DNA from: Macrostomum hystrix
Lineage: Eukaryota > Platyhelminthes > Macrostomidae
DNA length: 64,000 bases
Direction: 5' to 3'
NCBI GenBank assembly: GCA_950097015.1
Contig: CATNEN010000003.1
Location: forward strand, 1,302,001 to 1,366,000
Program-made: the position numbers and the translations under genes
In this document: in pieces, positions 22,089 to 34,200 of the stretch
Position numbering within the stretch: position 1 is the first letter of the stretch
Layout of the letters: every line of letters begins with the position of its first letter
The notes under the pieces: generated by a model
The model's input: the letters and a program-made list of their open reading frames with translations, nothing else
The model's database searches: none
What the model was told of the DNA's origin: nothing

Positions 22089-25000
22089 TTATTTTATGGC
22101 GCTCCCATCGCATATAATTGATGGATAATTCACCGTAGCGTCCTTCGACTCTTCATCACTTCCAATATTCATGTACGGAGCTTCTAGTGGTCGAGTAGCT
22201 AAATTTAGTGGGAAACGTTCGACATCATCGTCAATTTGTTCGTAGGCAAACTCCGTGCCATGGTCGCTTGTCGGGTGCTCAACAGCGGCGGTAGATGAGC
22301 TAGAGAGCAGCTGCATTGCAATCGTCACATCCGGTGCATTCCGCTCAGCTGGTACTCTGGACGTGGCTATCCGCGACCTCACCTGCAATTCGTGGGTTTT
22401 TAGACTTCTTTTCCAGTAAATCTATCCCTACTCTAGTACTGCTTAAATTTACATGATTTGTCTTTTCTCTAAATTGTTCTAGAGACAGGAAATAACTTTT
22501 TAGGCATTGTAGAGGATATAAAGAAACTCCAGCTCAGAGGTTTATCTGCCTTCAGCTATACGCACAGAAATATGATGCGTTGTTATGACGACGGCAACGA
22601 TGACGACGATGAAGGCTGCAGCAGCTGCCGTAGCATAGTAGGTCACCTGCCTGTAGCTCAAACGAATAGGCAGGTCAGGTGAAACTAAAAAAATAGTATG
22701 TGGAGTGTGTGGAATATTAAGACTTAAGATAAGGGCAGCGATCTTGCGTGCATGAGATTTTGGACTTAATGACTGAAAATCGGTAACGAACTTGAAGCAT
22801 TTTTCTATAAGTTCGTTTCGTTTATAACCATTTTTGTAGTCCTCAAAAACTCACAGATGCACCTGACGGCAACCAAAGGCACCTTAGCGACCGTCCGGAA
22901 TACCAACTCTCCATAGTACAGCTGCGAGGCCACACACTGCACAATGAGCCCTTGCAGCGATGCGTTCCACGCAAAGACAGCTTCAGAGCTCCAAGAGCCT
23001 CGCCCATCGGTGTGCATGGCCACTTCTCGCTGGAGTCCAAAATGGTTGAAAGATTTGTGCAGCGTCAGTGAGTTCATTGAGGGACTCAAATTGCAAAGCA
23101 AGCAGTGCAAAAGTGTGGAGAAATCGACATTGTCAGTCAAGCGCCTACCAGTCTCGACAGCCACATGTCCAAGCTGAATAAGATGCTGCAGGTGACGTTG
23201 GACACGGGCGGCCAGCGAACTTGATTCCATTCGCTCACCTGAACCCGAAGGATTCCAGCGCAGTCTCTCTCAGCTGACAGCTTGATGCCAGCCCTGTCGG
23301 ACTCTCCTGAAGCAGAAACGCAAAACAGCGATGGGGAAGAGTTGAAATTCCGTTCCGAGCTCTGATCCCCTGATTTAGTAAAATAGAATTTTCTAAAAAG
23401 CTTCGAAATGAGCTGCAAGGCGCAGAGCTCGCCGGCTCACCGAACACGGCTGGACTCGCTCTGGAATCGCTCTCAGAGTCCGGGTAGACAACTCCGGACT
23501 GGTTGACGCTGCACCGAACTTTCCAGCCTCCTGGAGCCATGGCTTCGCTCACCTGCAGTTCGTGTGTGCTGATGAACTCGCCTTGCTGAAATGGGAGTGC
23601 GTTGTACACAGTTTGAGTCGGGCTTCTCAAAGCTGCTCATTGCAGTGCTCAGCACTCACTTTCACGTTCAGAAGCGGCACAGGTGCGGCACCTGTCAGCA
23701 GCTCCAGCCAGCAGGTGTGGCTCACATTCCAGATGCTGCACTGGCTGGAGGTCACGGAAATGTTCCTGGTCTCTCCCACCTGCCAGTGACGACTCGGGCC
23801 CAGGTGGATGGCCGTCAGGCACGGCTCTGCGGGTGAAGATTGGTCGAGCTCTTCAGTTTAACATCTCGCTTGTTCAAAGCTGATGGACTTGAAAGTGCTC
23901 AGGGCTTTTAGAAATAAGACTTGGTGTGTGAGACTTGAGACAAGAGTTAGTGAACTCACCACTGATGAATGGAACATTGTACTGCTCAGCCCCAGTGCCT
24001 GACGAGCAGACGATCTCAGCATTCGCATCGGCAGCCGACACGTTGAATTTGAACTCTGACTCAACTCTGATGAGAGTTCGATTTTTGCTATCGAGCACCT
24101 TGAGCTGATTCTGAAATGTTTGTTGCTTCAGTGGCTGCAGTTTTGTGAGTGGCTGCATCAATATCAGAGCAATTTACCCAGCCAGCAATGCTCAGACTTC
24201 TGGGAGATTCCAGTGTCCCGATGAAGCAGCGATGCAGGTCCTCTGGAAGCGAGTCTGAGGAGAAGCGAACCGCTGCAGGAAATCCCGCAACCAGGACTGG
24301 AGAGACGGAGAGACTCATCTTATGAGGCAGGACTGCAGTGGATAAAATATTGAGGGGTGATAAAACTGATCGATTCCTCAAGAACGAAGCCACAGAGCTT
24401 CAGTACCTTCGCGCAGCAGCAGCTTCTCAAGCAGAACTGGTCCTTCTCTGTCCCAGCCGCACTGCAGCAGCATGCCGTGGTCTTGGAGAAGAAGAGCCAG
24501 CTTGAGTTTGTGAGTCCACATCCCGACTGCCATCTCCTCAGAGCCAAGCTGCAGAGGACGGATCAGGCAAGCAATGGGCCTCTTTATTCATGCGGAAATC
24601 ACAGGCCTCACAGAGGCAACTCACGTGTTCAAATACGTTTGCGGAGCTCGTTCTGCCAGCGTCCTGAAGCCAGCAAACCGGCTGCCTGTTGCCGCAGCTG
24701 TTCAGGTAGAGTTCGATGGCGTCTCCATTAGAAATCAACCCGTAGCAGCTGTACAGGTGCCTCCCTGACAGCGACAGATTCAACTGCATCAGGGGGTGAC
24801 GGCCTGAAGGGACAATGGAACAGACTTATTTGTTTCAATAGTGCTGCTCATCGAATAATGCCTTAGTGAAACAATTATCAAACCAGAGACCTGAGACAGA
24901 CACTGCCTGCCAGCTCAGCGGCCTCCAACTGCTCATGCGAAGGAAGGAGACAGGTGTCTGAAATAACAGGCCACGCATTTCTAATCAGAGTGACTGGGAG

Positions 25001-26024
25001 AAATGAATAATTAGCTCACACCTCAGCGTCACTGCCTCCGAGCTGCCTCCAGCGGTCGCTGCTGTCGAAGGCCTCCCAGCTGGCGCGGCACGGATCCTCC
25101 AGCTGCAGCTCCAGCGGGAGGCTCGCGGCTCCGACCACCGACACGGGCGAGCCGACCGCACCTGCTGCCTGCCACTGGCCATCTGCAACACGAGTGTCTT
25201 GCTGACATACTGACTGTCTCAGACTGACTGTCTCAGACTGACTGTCTCAGACTGACTGTCTCAGACTGACTGTCTCAGACTGACTGTCTCAGACTGACTG
25301 TCTCAGACTGACTGTCTCAGACTGACTGTCTCAGACTGACTGTCTCAGACTGACTGTCTCAGACTGACTGTCTCAGACTGACTGTCTCAGACTGACTGTC
25401 TCAGACTGACTGTCTCAGACTGACTGTCTCAGACTGACTGTCTCAGACTGACTGTCTCAGACTGACTGTCTCAGACTGACTGTCTCAGACTGACTGTCTC
25501 AGACTGACTGTCTCAGACTGACTGTCTCAGACTGACTGTCTCAGACTGACTGTCTCAGACTCACACTGTCTCAGCATCGGTCATGAGAACAAATGAAGGT
25601 CAGCGTCACTCACCCCAGCCTCGCACGCTCACCCGATCCAGCACCATCGGCTGCCTCAGCTGCATCACAAGCCACCGAGGTCCGGACCGCACAGCAGCTG
25701 GGAATTGGTTTGTCTCCGACCGGTCATTTTGCCACCGCTGGCAGTCACCGTCCGGCTGCCAGGTGCGCACAATGTCGGTGCTTCTGAGTCCAACTGTGAC
25801 AGCATCGATGGTGAAATGAGCCAAGCGTTCAGTTTGATGTCTGCATGCAAAATAGTCCCACCTGTCTCATTTAGAGGCCATAAATACCTAATTAAATGCC
25901 TCTGCTTATTGATCTCACCTGTGCGGCTCACATTTTTGCAGTCCGAAACACCATTCGTGAGCTGCAGACATGGTAACAGAATCCAAAATGGCAGGTGCCA
26001 ACGGCTCTTAGTTGATTTAAACAT
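22089..26024 (-). CDS. Single-pass receptor: discoidin-like + four Ig-like modules + TM + tyrosine-motif tail
   Basis: Fourteen exons on the minus strand: 26024-25919, 25793-25614, 25182-25022, 24957-24891, 24803-24625, 24548-24407, 24332-24178, 24110-23960, 23826-23660, 23585-23441, 23306-23149, 23029-22855, 22684-22566, 22382-22089. All phases agree, giving 732 residues. Signal peptide 1-~28. Residues ~36-171 resemble an F5/8 type C (discoidin) fold (RWLVMQLRQPMVLDRVSVRG; later SFLRMSSW). Residues 172-595 form four modules, each of two exons with phases 1-0-1 and Cys/Trp spacing of Ig domains, with several N-x-S/T sites. TM ~611-631. The tail has Yxx-I motifs at Y682, Y705 and Y721. An AATAAA lies near 21848. 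Donors GTGTGA, GTCTCT and GTGCGT are weak; exon 11 could end earlier at 23239. A paralogue starts at 63506. I know no named orthologue. Confidence 0.75.
25205..25575. repeat. Minisatellite, 14-bp unit, in receptor intron 2
   Basis: About 26 near-identical copies of CTGTCTCAGACTGA. The same unit, in the opposite orientation, begins at the corresponding intron of the paralogue at 63918. Confidence 0.95.
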
Positions 26025-26555
26025 TTTTTCTTGGCATTGGTGTTGGAATAGGTACAAAAAGTAAGTTTCAAAGTTGTTTATGGCGCTGGAGTGTAACTTA
26101 TATTAGTTTGCCTTGAAGCTAATATTCAGGTTAAAATTGACCGGGACAAAACAGTTTTACCGGAACCTGCCTGCTGATTCAATGTGTCGATAATGACAGC
26201 TAATTCACATCGCAGCAGCTGGCAATCAGGTAGAAACCAAATGACTCATTACCCTTGCTAATGTTTATAAATGTTTAAGCTTTAAAAGTTTAAAACTGTG
26301 CTGGTAAAATCTCGTCACTAAAGTGTGTTCTGAAATGCTAGCTGCAGAAGTTCCCCTAAATTGGACACAACTATAGCGCTTGTTTCTGAGCGAACAAAAA
26401 TTTAGTTCTAGACACAAAACTTATAGAATATTTTTAACAAAAACTCAGGGACTACTATAAAACACTCGAGTGTTTTAGTAGCTCTGCAGAAACTATTGCA
26501 TTTGTTTAAGCACATGTTGTCAAATCGGTTCTAAAAGCTTTCAAGAATGAGTTAG
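26025..26555. other. Upstream region of the receptor gene, no feature seen
   Basis: AT-rich sequence 5' of the minus-strand receptor gene. No confident TATA box or other element identified. Confidence 0.35.
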
Positions 26556-26559
26556 AGTA

Positions 26560-26845
26560 ATAATATGTAGGGGCTCATCACCATTTGTTACACCTTGCTC
26601 CAATTGGTCTAGATGAGCAGACGATTGCGCGGGACTTCTGAAGGCTGTGAACGGCTGCTCCGTGCCAATGCCATCCATCTGTTGACGCCACACCCCCTCT
26701 CAATAACTCCAGCTGGGTGAACTGAAGAAACAGTGCAGTGTCTAATTACTAAAGGACAAAAATTGTTCCACTGTACTGGAGTCAAGACTCGAACCCCCGA
26801 CCTTCAAGCAACGCCCTTACCACTAGGCTACAACACCCTACGATT
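26560..26845 (-). mobile_element. tRNA-derived SINE (family 3)
   Basis: On the minus strand, from 26840: TAGCCTAGTGGTAAGG (box A) and GGTTCGAGTC (box B), followed by TGACTCCAGTACAGTGG and a ~200-bp body. It is related to the fragment at 15.5 kb. No clear tail or target duplication seen. Confidence 0.65.
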
Positions 26846-27545
26846 CTAAAAGTATGTTACGTGATTCTCTTAATTTTCATTAATATTTTGCCAAAGACCT
26901 GACTTAATTTACAAAGTGTTGAATAAGGATTAAAAATATATTAACTAAACGCCTGTACAAACTATTAATCTACGGAATAAATAAAATATCAAACATAAAT
27001 CACTTTCTGATTTTGTAAGTCTGGAACAGCTGCGAGTACATACAACAGCGCGAGCTCATGCGAATGCTTCAAAAAGTTAGAGAAGTTACCTGGCTTATGC
27101 TTGAAGCACCCTAGATACCATTTTTCTCAGTATCGGACCATTGTATCGCGCGATACATTTTATTTAGTCCGATAATCTGATAATCCGATAATCTAGTACT
27201 AATACATCTTTGCTTTTTTCGACTAAAAAGCCTGGAAAGGATTAAAGAAAATAACAAAAATTTACGTTAATTACATGATTTCTGTATTTCGATTTTCGAT
27301 CAATTAAATATTTCATTAAGTTTTTGTTCTGATTCTGAACACTCACTGTCATTATTGACGAGTGACAACTGACGACGAGTCCACGACTAACTAGCTAATA
27401 ACTACAACACAAACTACTACATCAAGTTATTTTCTAATTTAATTATTTGTTTTATTTTAACTTGTATTAAAACATAGTTGCTTTAAATTTAATTAGTGAG
27501 TTCTTGTACTGGCAACTCATAATTTTACTGTTACTTATAAAAATA
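26846..27545. other. Intergenic, no feature seen
   Basis: AT-rich sequence with a short direct repeat (GATAATCTGATAATCCGATA region, ~27170-27195). Nothing coding. Confidence 0.4.
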
Positions 27546-27561
27546 TAATTTCAATTTATTT

Positions 27562-27970
27562 CAGGGGCGGAAAAATCAGTCAGGGGCGGATAGCTCAGTC
27601 ACTCTGGATCAGATGGTCCTGGGTTCGACTCCCGACCTAGTCTAGAACTATTCGTGCAGCCTTTTGCAAGCTGCTTTGCCCTGATGTGCACACAGTCTAC
27701 TCAGCTGCAAATGAGTACCGACATTTCGTCGGGTAATAATAATTCCGGCTGGCGTGGAATAAAGCAGTTCTGAGCGGCAATTCTGTGGGGTTTGGATGCT
27801 GCCGATATGTTTGGAAAAAATAAACTCCATTGCTGACACGCGGCTGTCAACCGGTGTCCGAGAGAGCCGGGGAGTACAATAGGTGTGCAGTCCCACCTGC
27901 TAGTGTGCCTGACACACAACACCTGCACTGGCCCTTGGGTCTAGTGTCAATTATTATTATTATTTTAATT
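27562..27970 (+). mobile_element. tRNA-derived SINE (family 2)
   Basis: The head GGATAGCTCAGTCACTCTGG (box A) with GGGTTCGACTCC (box B) looks like an ordinary tRNA 5' half to T-arm. A ~330-bp body and a (ATT)n tail follow. The flanks share AATTTCAATTT (27547-27557 and 27971-27981), an 11-bp target duplication. The extreme 5' end has a short duplicated CAGGGGCGGA. Confidence 0.85.
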
Positions 27971-28275
27971 AATTTCAATTTCCAACAATCATTCACCCAT
28001 TTAATCCAATTCTCTGGCCAGCCACTTCTCACTAGAGTCCTTAGCGTCTAAGAATGAACTTACTAAAAACTTATCTTCAATTTTAGGCTTACTATTTTAG
28101 GCGTATCGCGCCCAACACTGGTCTATGGCAGAGACTGAAGCTGCAGACGGACTAAATGTGGAATCGCGATATTTGCTCTGAGTAGAACTCAGAAATATTT
28201 AAGAACTTTATGACTATAGCCCATTCGATTGAGTTGAAATTTTGAAGGATTGTGTACAAATCATCGGTAGTTGTC

Positions 28276-31200
28276 ATGACATCGGCTGAGCAGCAGCAGC
28301 ACCAGCAATTCGTTGTCAATGTGAGTATTGACAATGTCTTGGTGAGAATCAAATCGCCGGACAAGCGTCTGTTCCTAATGACTGAGGCTACGGACACTGA
28401 GAAGGGCCTCTGGCTGGAGGTTGGGCAGACTGACAAGACCGGCCTGTTGAAGTACGCCCTGCGAAACTGCCCCGCAGTGGAGGAGTCCGAATGTCTTCAG
28501 TCGCTCGCCTTATATATGCATCCAGCTGGGCCGCCTAATGGTAATTTTGAGTGCTCTTCAATGAGCCGATGAGTGTGCTATGCTTGCTCAGGTTTTGCTG
28601 CAGATCGCTAATACCAGACTGACAGAGGTCTCTGCCCTGTCTCATCTCTCCCGTGTCTCATCTCTCCCGTGTCTCATCTCCCCCTGTCTCATCTCCCCTG
28701 TCTCATCTCTCCCGTGTCTCATCTCCCCTGTCTCATCTCTCCCGTGTCTCATCTCCCCTGTCTCATCTCTCCCGTGTCTCATCTCCCCTGTCTCATCTCT
28801 CCCGTGTCTCATCTCTCCCCTGTCTCATCTCTCCCGTGTCTCATCTCTCCCGTGTCACATCTCTCCCGTGTCTCATCTCCCCTGTCTCATCTCCCCTGTC
28901 TCATCTCTCCCGTGTCTCATCTCTCCCCTGTCTCATCTCTCCCGTGTCTCATCTCTCCCGTGTCACATCTCTCCCGTGTCTCATCTCCCCTGTCTCATCT
29001 CCCCTGTCTCATCTCCCCCTGTCTCATCTCCCCTGTCTCATCTCTCCCGTGTCTCATCTCCCCCTGTCTCATCTCCCCTGTCTCATCTCTCCCGTGTCTC
29101 ATCTCCCCTGTCTCATCTCTCCCGTGTCTCATCTCTCCCGTGTCTCATCTCTCCTGTCTCATCTCTCCCCTGTCTCATCTCTCCCGTGTCTCATCTCCCC
29201 TGTCTCATCTCTCCCGTGTCTCATCTCTCCCGTGTCTCATCTCTCCTGTCTCATCTCTCCCGTGTCTCATCTCTCCCGTGTCTCATCTCCCCCTGTCTCA
29301 TCTCCCCTGTCTCATCTCTCCCGTGTCTCATCTCCCCCTGTCTCATCTCTCCCGTGTCTCATCTCCCCTGTCTCATCTCTCCCGTGTCTCATCTCCCCTG
29401 TCTCATCTCTCCCGTGTCTCATCTCTCCCCTGTCTCATCTCTCCCGTGTCTCATCTCTCCCGTGTCACATCTCTCCCGTGTCTCATCTCCCCTGTCTCAT
29501 CTCCCGTGTCTCATCTCCCCCTGTCTCATCTCCCCTGTCTCATCTCTCCCGTGTCTCATCTCCCCTGTCTCATCTCTCCCGTGTCTCATCTCTCCCGTGT
29601 CTCATCTCTCCTGTCTCATCTCTCCCGTGTCTCATCTCTCCCGTGTCTCATCTCTCCCTGTCTCATCTCCCCTGTCTCATCTCTCCCGTGTCTCATCTCC
29701 CCTGTCTCATCTCTCCCGTGTCTCATCTCTCCCCTGTCTCATCTCTCCCGTGTCTCATCTCTCCCGTGTCACATCTCTCCCGTGTCTCATCTCCCCTGTC
29801 TCATCTCCCGTGTCTCATCTCCCCCTGTCTCATCTCCCCTGTCTCATCTCTCCCGTGTCTCATCTCCCCTGTCTCATCTCTCCCGTGTCTCATCTCTCCC
29901 ATGTCTCATCTCCCCTGTCTCATCTCTCCCGTGTCTCATCTCCCCCTGTCTCATCTCCCCTGTCTCATCTCTCCCGTGTCTCATCTCCCCTGTCTCATCT
30001 CTCCCGTGTCTCATCTCTCCCGTGTCTCATCTCCCCTGTCTCATCTCTCCCGTGTCCCATCTCCCCCTGTCTCATCTCTTCCGTGTCTCATCTCTCTCCT
30101 GTCTCATCTCTCCCCTGTCTCATCTCTCCAGTGTCTCATCTCTCCCGTGTCTCATCTCTCTCCAGTCTCATCTCTCCCGTGTCTCATCTCCCCCTGTCTC
30201 ATCTCTCCCGTGTCTCATCTCCCCTGTCTCATCTCTCCCGTGTCTCATCTCTCTCCTGTCTCATCTCTCCCCTGTCTCATCTCTCCAGTGTCTCATCTCT
30301 CTCCAGTCTCATCTTTCCCGTGTCTCATCTCCCCCTGTCTCATCTCTCCCGTGTCTCATCTCTCCCCTGTCTCATCTCTCCCGTGTCTCATCTCTCCCGT
30401 GTCACATCTCTCCCGTGTCTCATCTCCCCTGTCTCATCTCCCCTGTCTCATCTCTCCCGTGTCTCATCTCTCCCCTGTCTCATCTCTCCCGTGTCTCATC
30501 TCTCCCGTGTCACATCTCTCCCGTGTCTCATCTCCCCTGTCTCATCTCCCCTGTCTCATCTCCCCCTGTCTCATCTCCCCTGTCTCATCTCTCCCGTGTC
30601 TCATCTCCCCCTGTCTCATCTCCCCTGTCTCATCTCTCCCGTGTCTCATCTCCCCTGTCTCATCTCTCCCGTGTCTCATCTCTCCCGTGTCTCATCTCTC
30701 CTGTCTCATCTCTCCCCTGTCTCATCTCTCCCGTGTCTCATCTCCCCTGTCTCATCTCTCCCGTGTCTCATCTCTCCCGTGTCTCATCTCTCCCGTGTCT
30801 CATCTCTCCTGTCTCATCTCTCCCCTGTCTCATCTCTCCCGTGTCTCATCTCCCCTGTCTCATCTCTCCCGTGTCTCATCTCTCCCGTGTCTCATCTCTC
30901 CCGTGTCTCATCTCCCCCTGTCTCATCTCCCCTGTCTCATCTCTCCCGTGTCTCATCTCCCCTGTCTCATCTCTCCCGTGTCTCATCTCCCCTGTCTCAT
31001 CTCTCCCGTGTCTCATCTCTCCCCTGTCTCATCTCTCCCGTGTCTCATCTCTCCCGTGTCACATCTCTCCCGTGTCTCATCTCCCCTGTCTCATCTCCCG
31101 TGTCTCATCTCCCCCTGTCTCATCTCCCCTGTCTCATCTCTCCCGTGTCTCATCTCTCCCGTGTCTCATCTCCCCTGTCTCATCTCTCCCGTGTCTCATC

Positions 31201-34200
31201 TCTCCCGTGTCTCATCTCTCCTGTCTCATCTCTCCCGTGTCTCATCTCTCCCTGTCTCATCTCCCCTGTCTCATCTCTCCCGTGTCTCATCTCCCCTGTC
31301 TCATCTCTCCCGTGTCTCATCTCTCCCGTGTCTTATCTCCCCTGTCTCATCTCTCCCGTGTCTCATCTCCCCTGTCTCATCTCTCCCGTGTCTCATCTCT
31401 CCCCTGTCTCATCTCTCCCGTGTCTCATCTCCCCTGTCTCATCTCTCCCGTGTCTCATCTCTCCCGTGTCTCATCTCTCCCGTGTCTCATCTCTCCCGTG
31501 TCTCATCTCCCCTGTCTCATCTCTCCCGTGTCTCATCTCTCCCGTGTCACATCTCTCCCGTGTCTCATCTCCCCTGTCTCATCTCCCGTGTCTCATCTCC
31601 CCCTGTCTCATCTCCCCTGTCTCATCTCTCCCGTGTCTCATCTCCCCTGTCTCATCTCTCCCGTGTCTCATCTCTCCCGTGTCTCATCTCCCCTGTCTCA
31701 TCTCTCCCGTGTCTCATCTCTCCCGTGTCTCATCTCTCCCCTGTCTCATCTCTCCCGTGTCTCATCTCTCCCGTGTCTCATCACTCCCGTGTCTCATCTC
31801 CCCCTGTCTCATCTCCCCTGTCTCATCTCTCCCGTGTCTCATCTCCCCCTGTCTCATCTCCCCTGTCTCATCTCTCCCGTGTCTCATCTCCCCCTGTCTC
31901 ATCCCTCCCGTGTCCCATCTCCCCCTGTCTCATCTCTTCCGTGTCTCATCTCTCTCCTGTCTCATCTCTCCCCTGTCTCATCTCTCCAGTGTCTCATCTC
32001 TCCCGTGTCTCATCTCTCTCCAGTCTCATCTCTCCCGTGTCTCATCTCCCCCTGTCTCATCTCTCCCGTGTCTCATCTCCCCTGTCTCATCTCTCCCGTG
32101 TCTCATCTCTCTCCTGTCTCATCTCTCCCCTGTCTCATCTCTCCAGTGTCTCATCTCTCTCCAGTCTCATCTCTCCCGTGTCTCATCTCCCCCTGTCTCA
32201 TCTCTCCCGTGTCTCATCTCCCCTGTCTCATCTCTCCCGTGTCCCATCTCTCCCGTGTCCCATCTCCCCCTGTCTCATCTCTCCCGTGTCTCATCTCTCT
32301 CCTGTCTCATCTCTCCCCTGTCTCATCTCTCCAGTGTCTCATCTCTCTCCAGTCTCATCTCTCCCGTGTCTCATCTCCCCTGTCTCATCTCTCCCGTGTC
32401 TCATCTCCCCTGTCTCATCTCTCCCGTGTCTCATCTCTCCCGTGTCCCATCTCCCCCTGTCTCATCTCTCCCGTGTCTCATCTCTCTCCTGTCTCATCTC
32501 TCCCCTGTCTCATCTCTCCAGTGTCTCATCTCTCCCGTGTCTCATCTCTCCCCAGTCTCATCTCTCCCGTGTCTCATCTCTCTCCAGTCTCATCTCTCCC
32601 ATGTCTCATCTCTCCAGTGTCTTGTCTCTCCCGTGTGTCATCTCTCGCCTGTCTGAATTCTCTATAGTCTTATGTGTTCTGTATAATCTCCTCCATTTTA
32701 ATATTTAATCCTTTCTTTGTCCTCTTTCTCATGTGTCCTCCGTCTTATCTCTCCTCTGTCTCATCCCTCTTTTGTCTGTCGCATCTCATCTCTCACCTAT
32801 TAATTAGGCCCTCTGTCCTCAATTGTTTTTGCGTGCGTGGCCTTATACTTTGGCGAGTCCAGTTTAAAGAAATATTGAATAACACGTGACAATCACACAT
32901 GTGAGTCAGATTCTGCTATCAAACTACTTACTGCTGTCATTCACCAACTTTCCGCCATCGCAACTGGTCGACTAGATGAAAAACGCGCTGAGCCAGTCCG
33001 CCTTCTTCAGCTGCAATTGTACATCGATATATTCGACATTGCGAGCGATCCCTGCGAGTGCGGGCACGTCGCTGAGGTGTCAGTCGACTACGGCGCCAAG
33101 AATCAAAGTTCCATTAAAGATCGAATCGTCAACCGGAAACTGGCAGGAATTCCTCGGCCCAAGGAGCCGACCTACCTGTCCGTGACTTTCAGGCCATGCG
33201 ACGCGCCAGATGGAGAGCGCATTGTGAGGCACAAGATCAGCGAGAGCCTGTCCGTATATTGGCGCGACGTGTCACTTGATGGTGAGTTGGCGAATTCAGG
33301 CATTATCCGCATTATTTGAAAATGGAGAACACGGGCTAAAATATTCAACCAATCGCCATGAAAATGGAGAACACGGGCTAAAATATTCAACCAATCGCCA
33401 TGAAAATGGAGAACACGGGCTAAAATATTCAACCAATCGCCATGAAAATGGAGAACACGGGCTAAAATATTCAACCAATCGCCATGAAAATGGAGAACAC
33501 GGGCTAAAATATTCAACCAATCGCCATGAAAATGGGGAACACGGGCTAAAATATTCAACCAATCGCCATGAAAATGGAGAACACGGGCTAAAATATTCCG
33601 CTCTATTCGATAAAGAAACTTCCAGAATCATAAAATATCGGCATCATCAAGATATTCAACGGTTCTCGTCGGGGTGTCTGGTGGTAAAAACCACCAATTT
33701 AGGAACATTTTTCTGCTCACAGAATTTCATCGTTTCATCATTTCGGCTATCATTTTTAACTATTTTGGATTGATTAAATTTTTATAATAGTGGATAATTT
33801 GGTATCGTTTTACAAGGCAGTCCCAAAAATAGGCAGTCACTTTTTGAGAAGGCTCTGCGCGCTCCGAATGTACTAAACTTTTAGTTTTCATTAATTAAAG
33901 TACTCATCACGAAAACTCAAATGCAGCCTCTTCAAAGTGCGTCATTAAGAGCTGCGAGATTGGCTTCGACGAAGTAATGGTTGCCATCCTGTTGAAGGCG
34001 AATGCCATTCAAATCTTCGCAATGTCCAACAATCTCTGGGCTATTACTAAGCGCCGCGAGTATGAATGGGTGTCGGCGGTGCTGAACTCACCCAGTCCGG
34101 AGACTTTCGTTGAAGATAAGGACGAATTCTTTGTTGGCTGCAGGTAAGAATAGCTAGCTTAATCTGTGTGGACCTGCGACACTTAATAGTCTCGATTCCT

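Noticed and set aside
27590-27645. Functional tRNA gene
   Set aside because: It looks tRNA-like but is followed by a ~330-bp SINE body and ATT tail with an 11-bp target duplication.
28580-32708. Three overlapping plus-strand open frames of more than 1300 codons
   Set aside because: They are the three readings of a stop-free 14-16 bp minisatellite inside an intron. No splice or start context supports translation.
33172-33773. Open frames of repeat peptides ([14 protein letters not shown]) on both strands
   Set aside because: The 42-bp array lies within intron 2 of the unknown gene, whose exons splice around it in phase.
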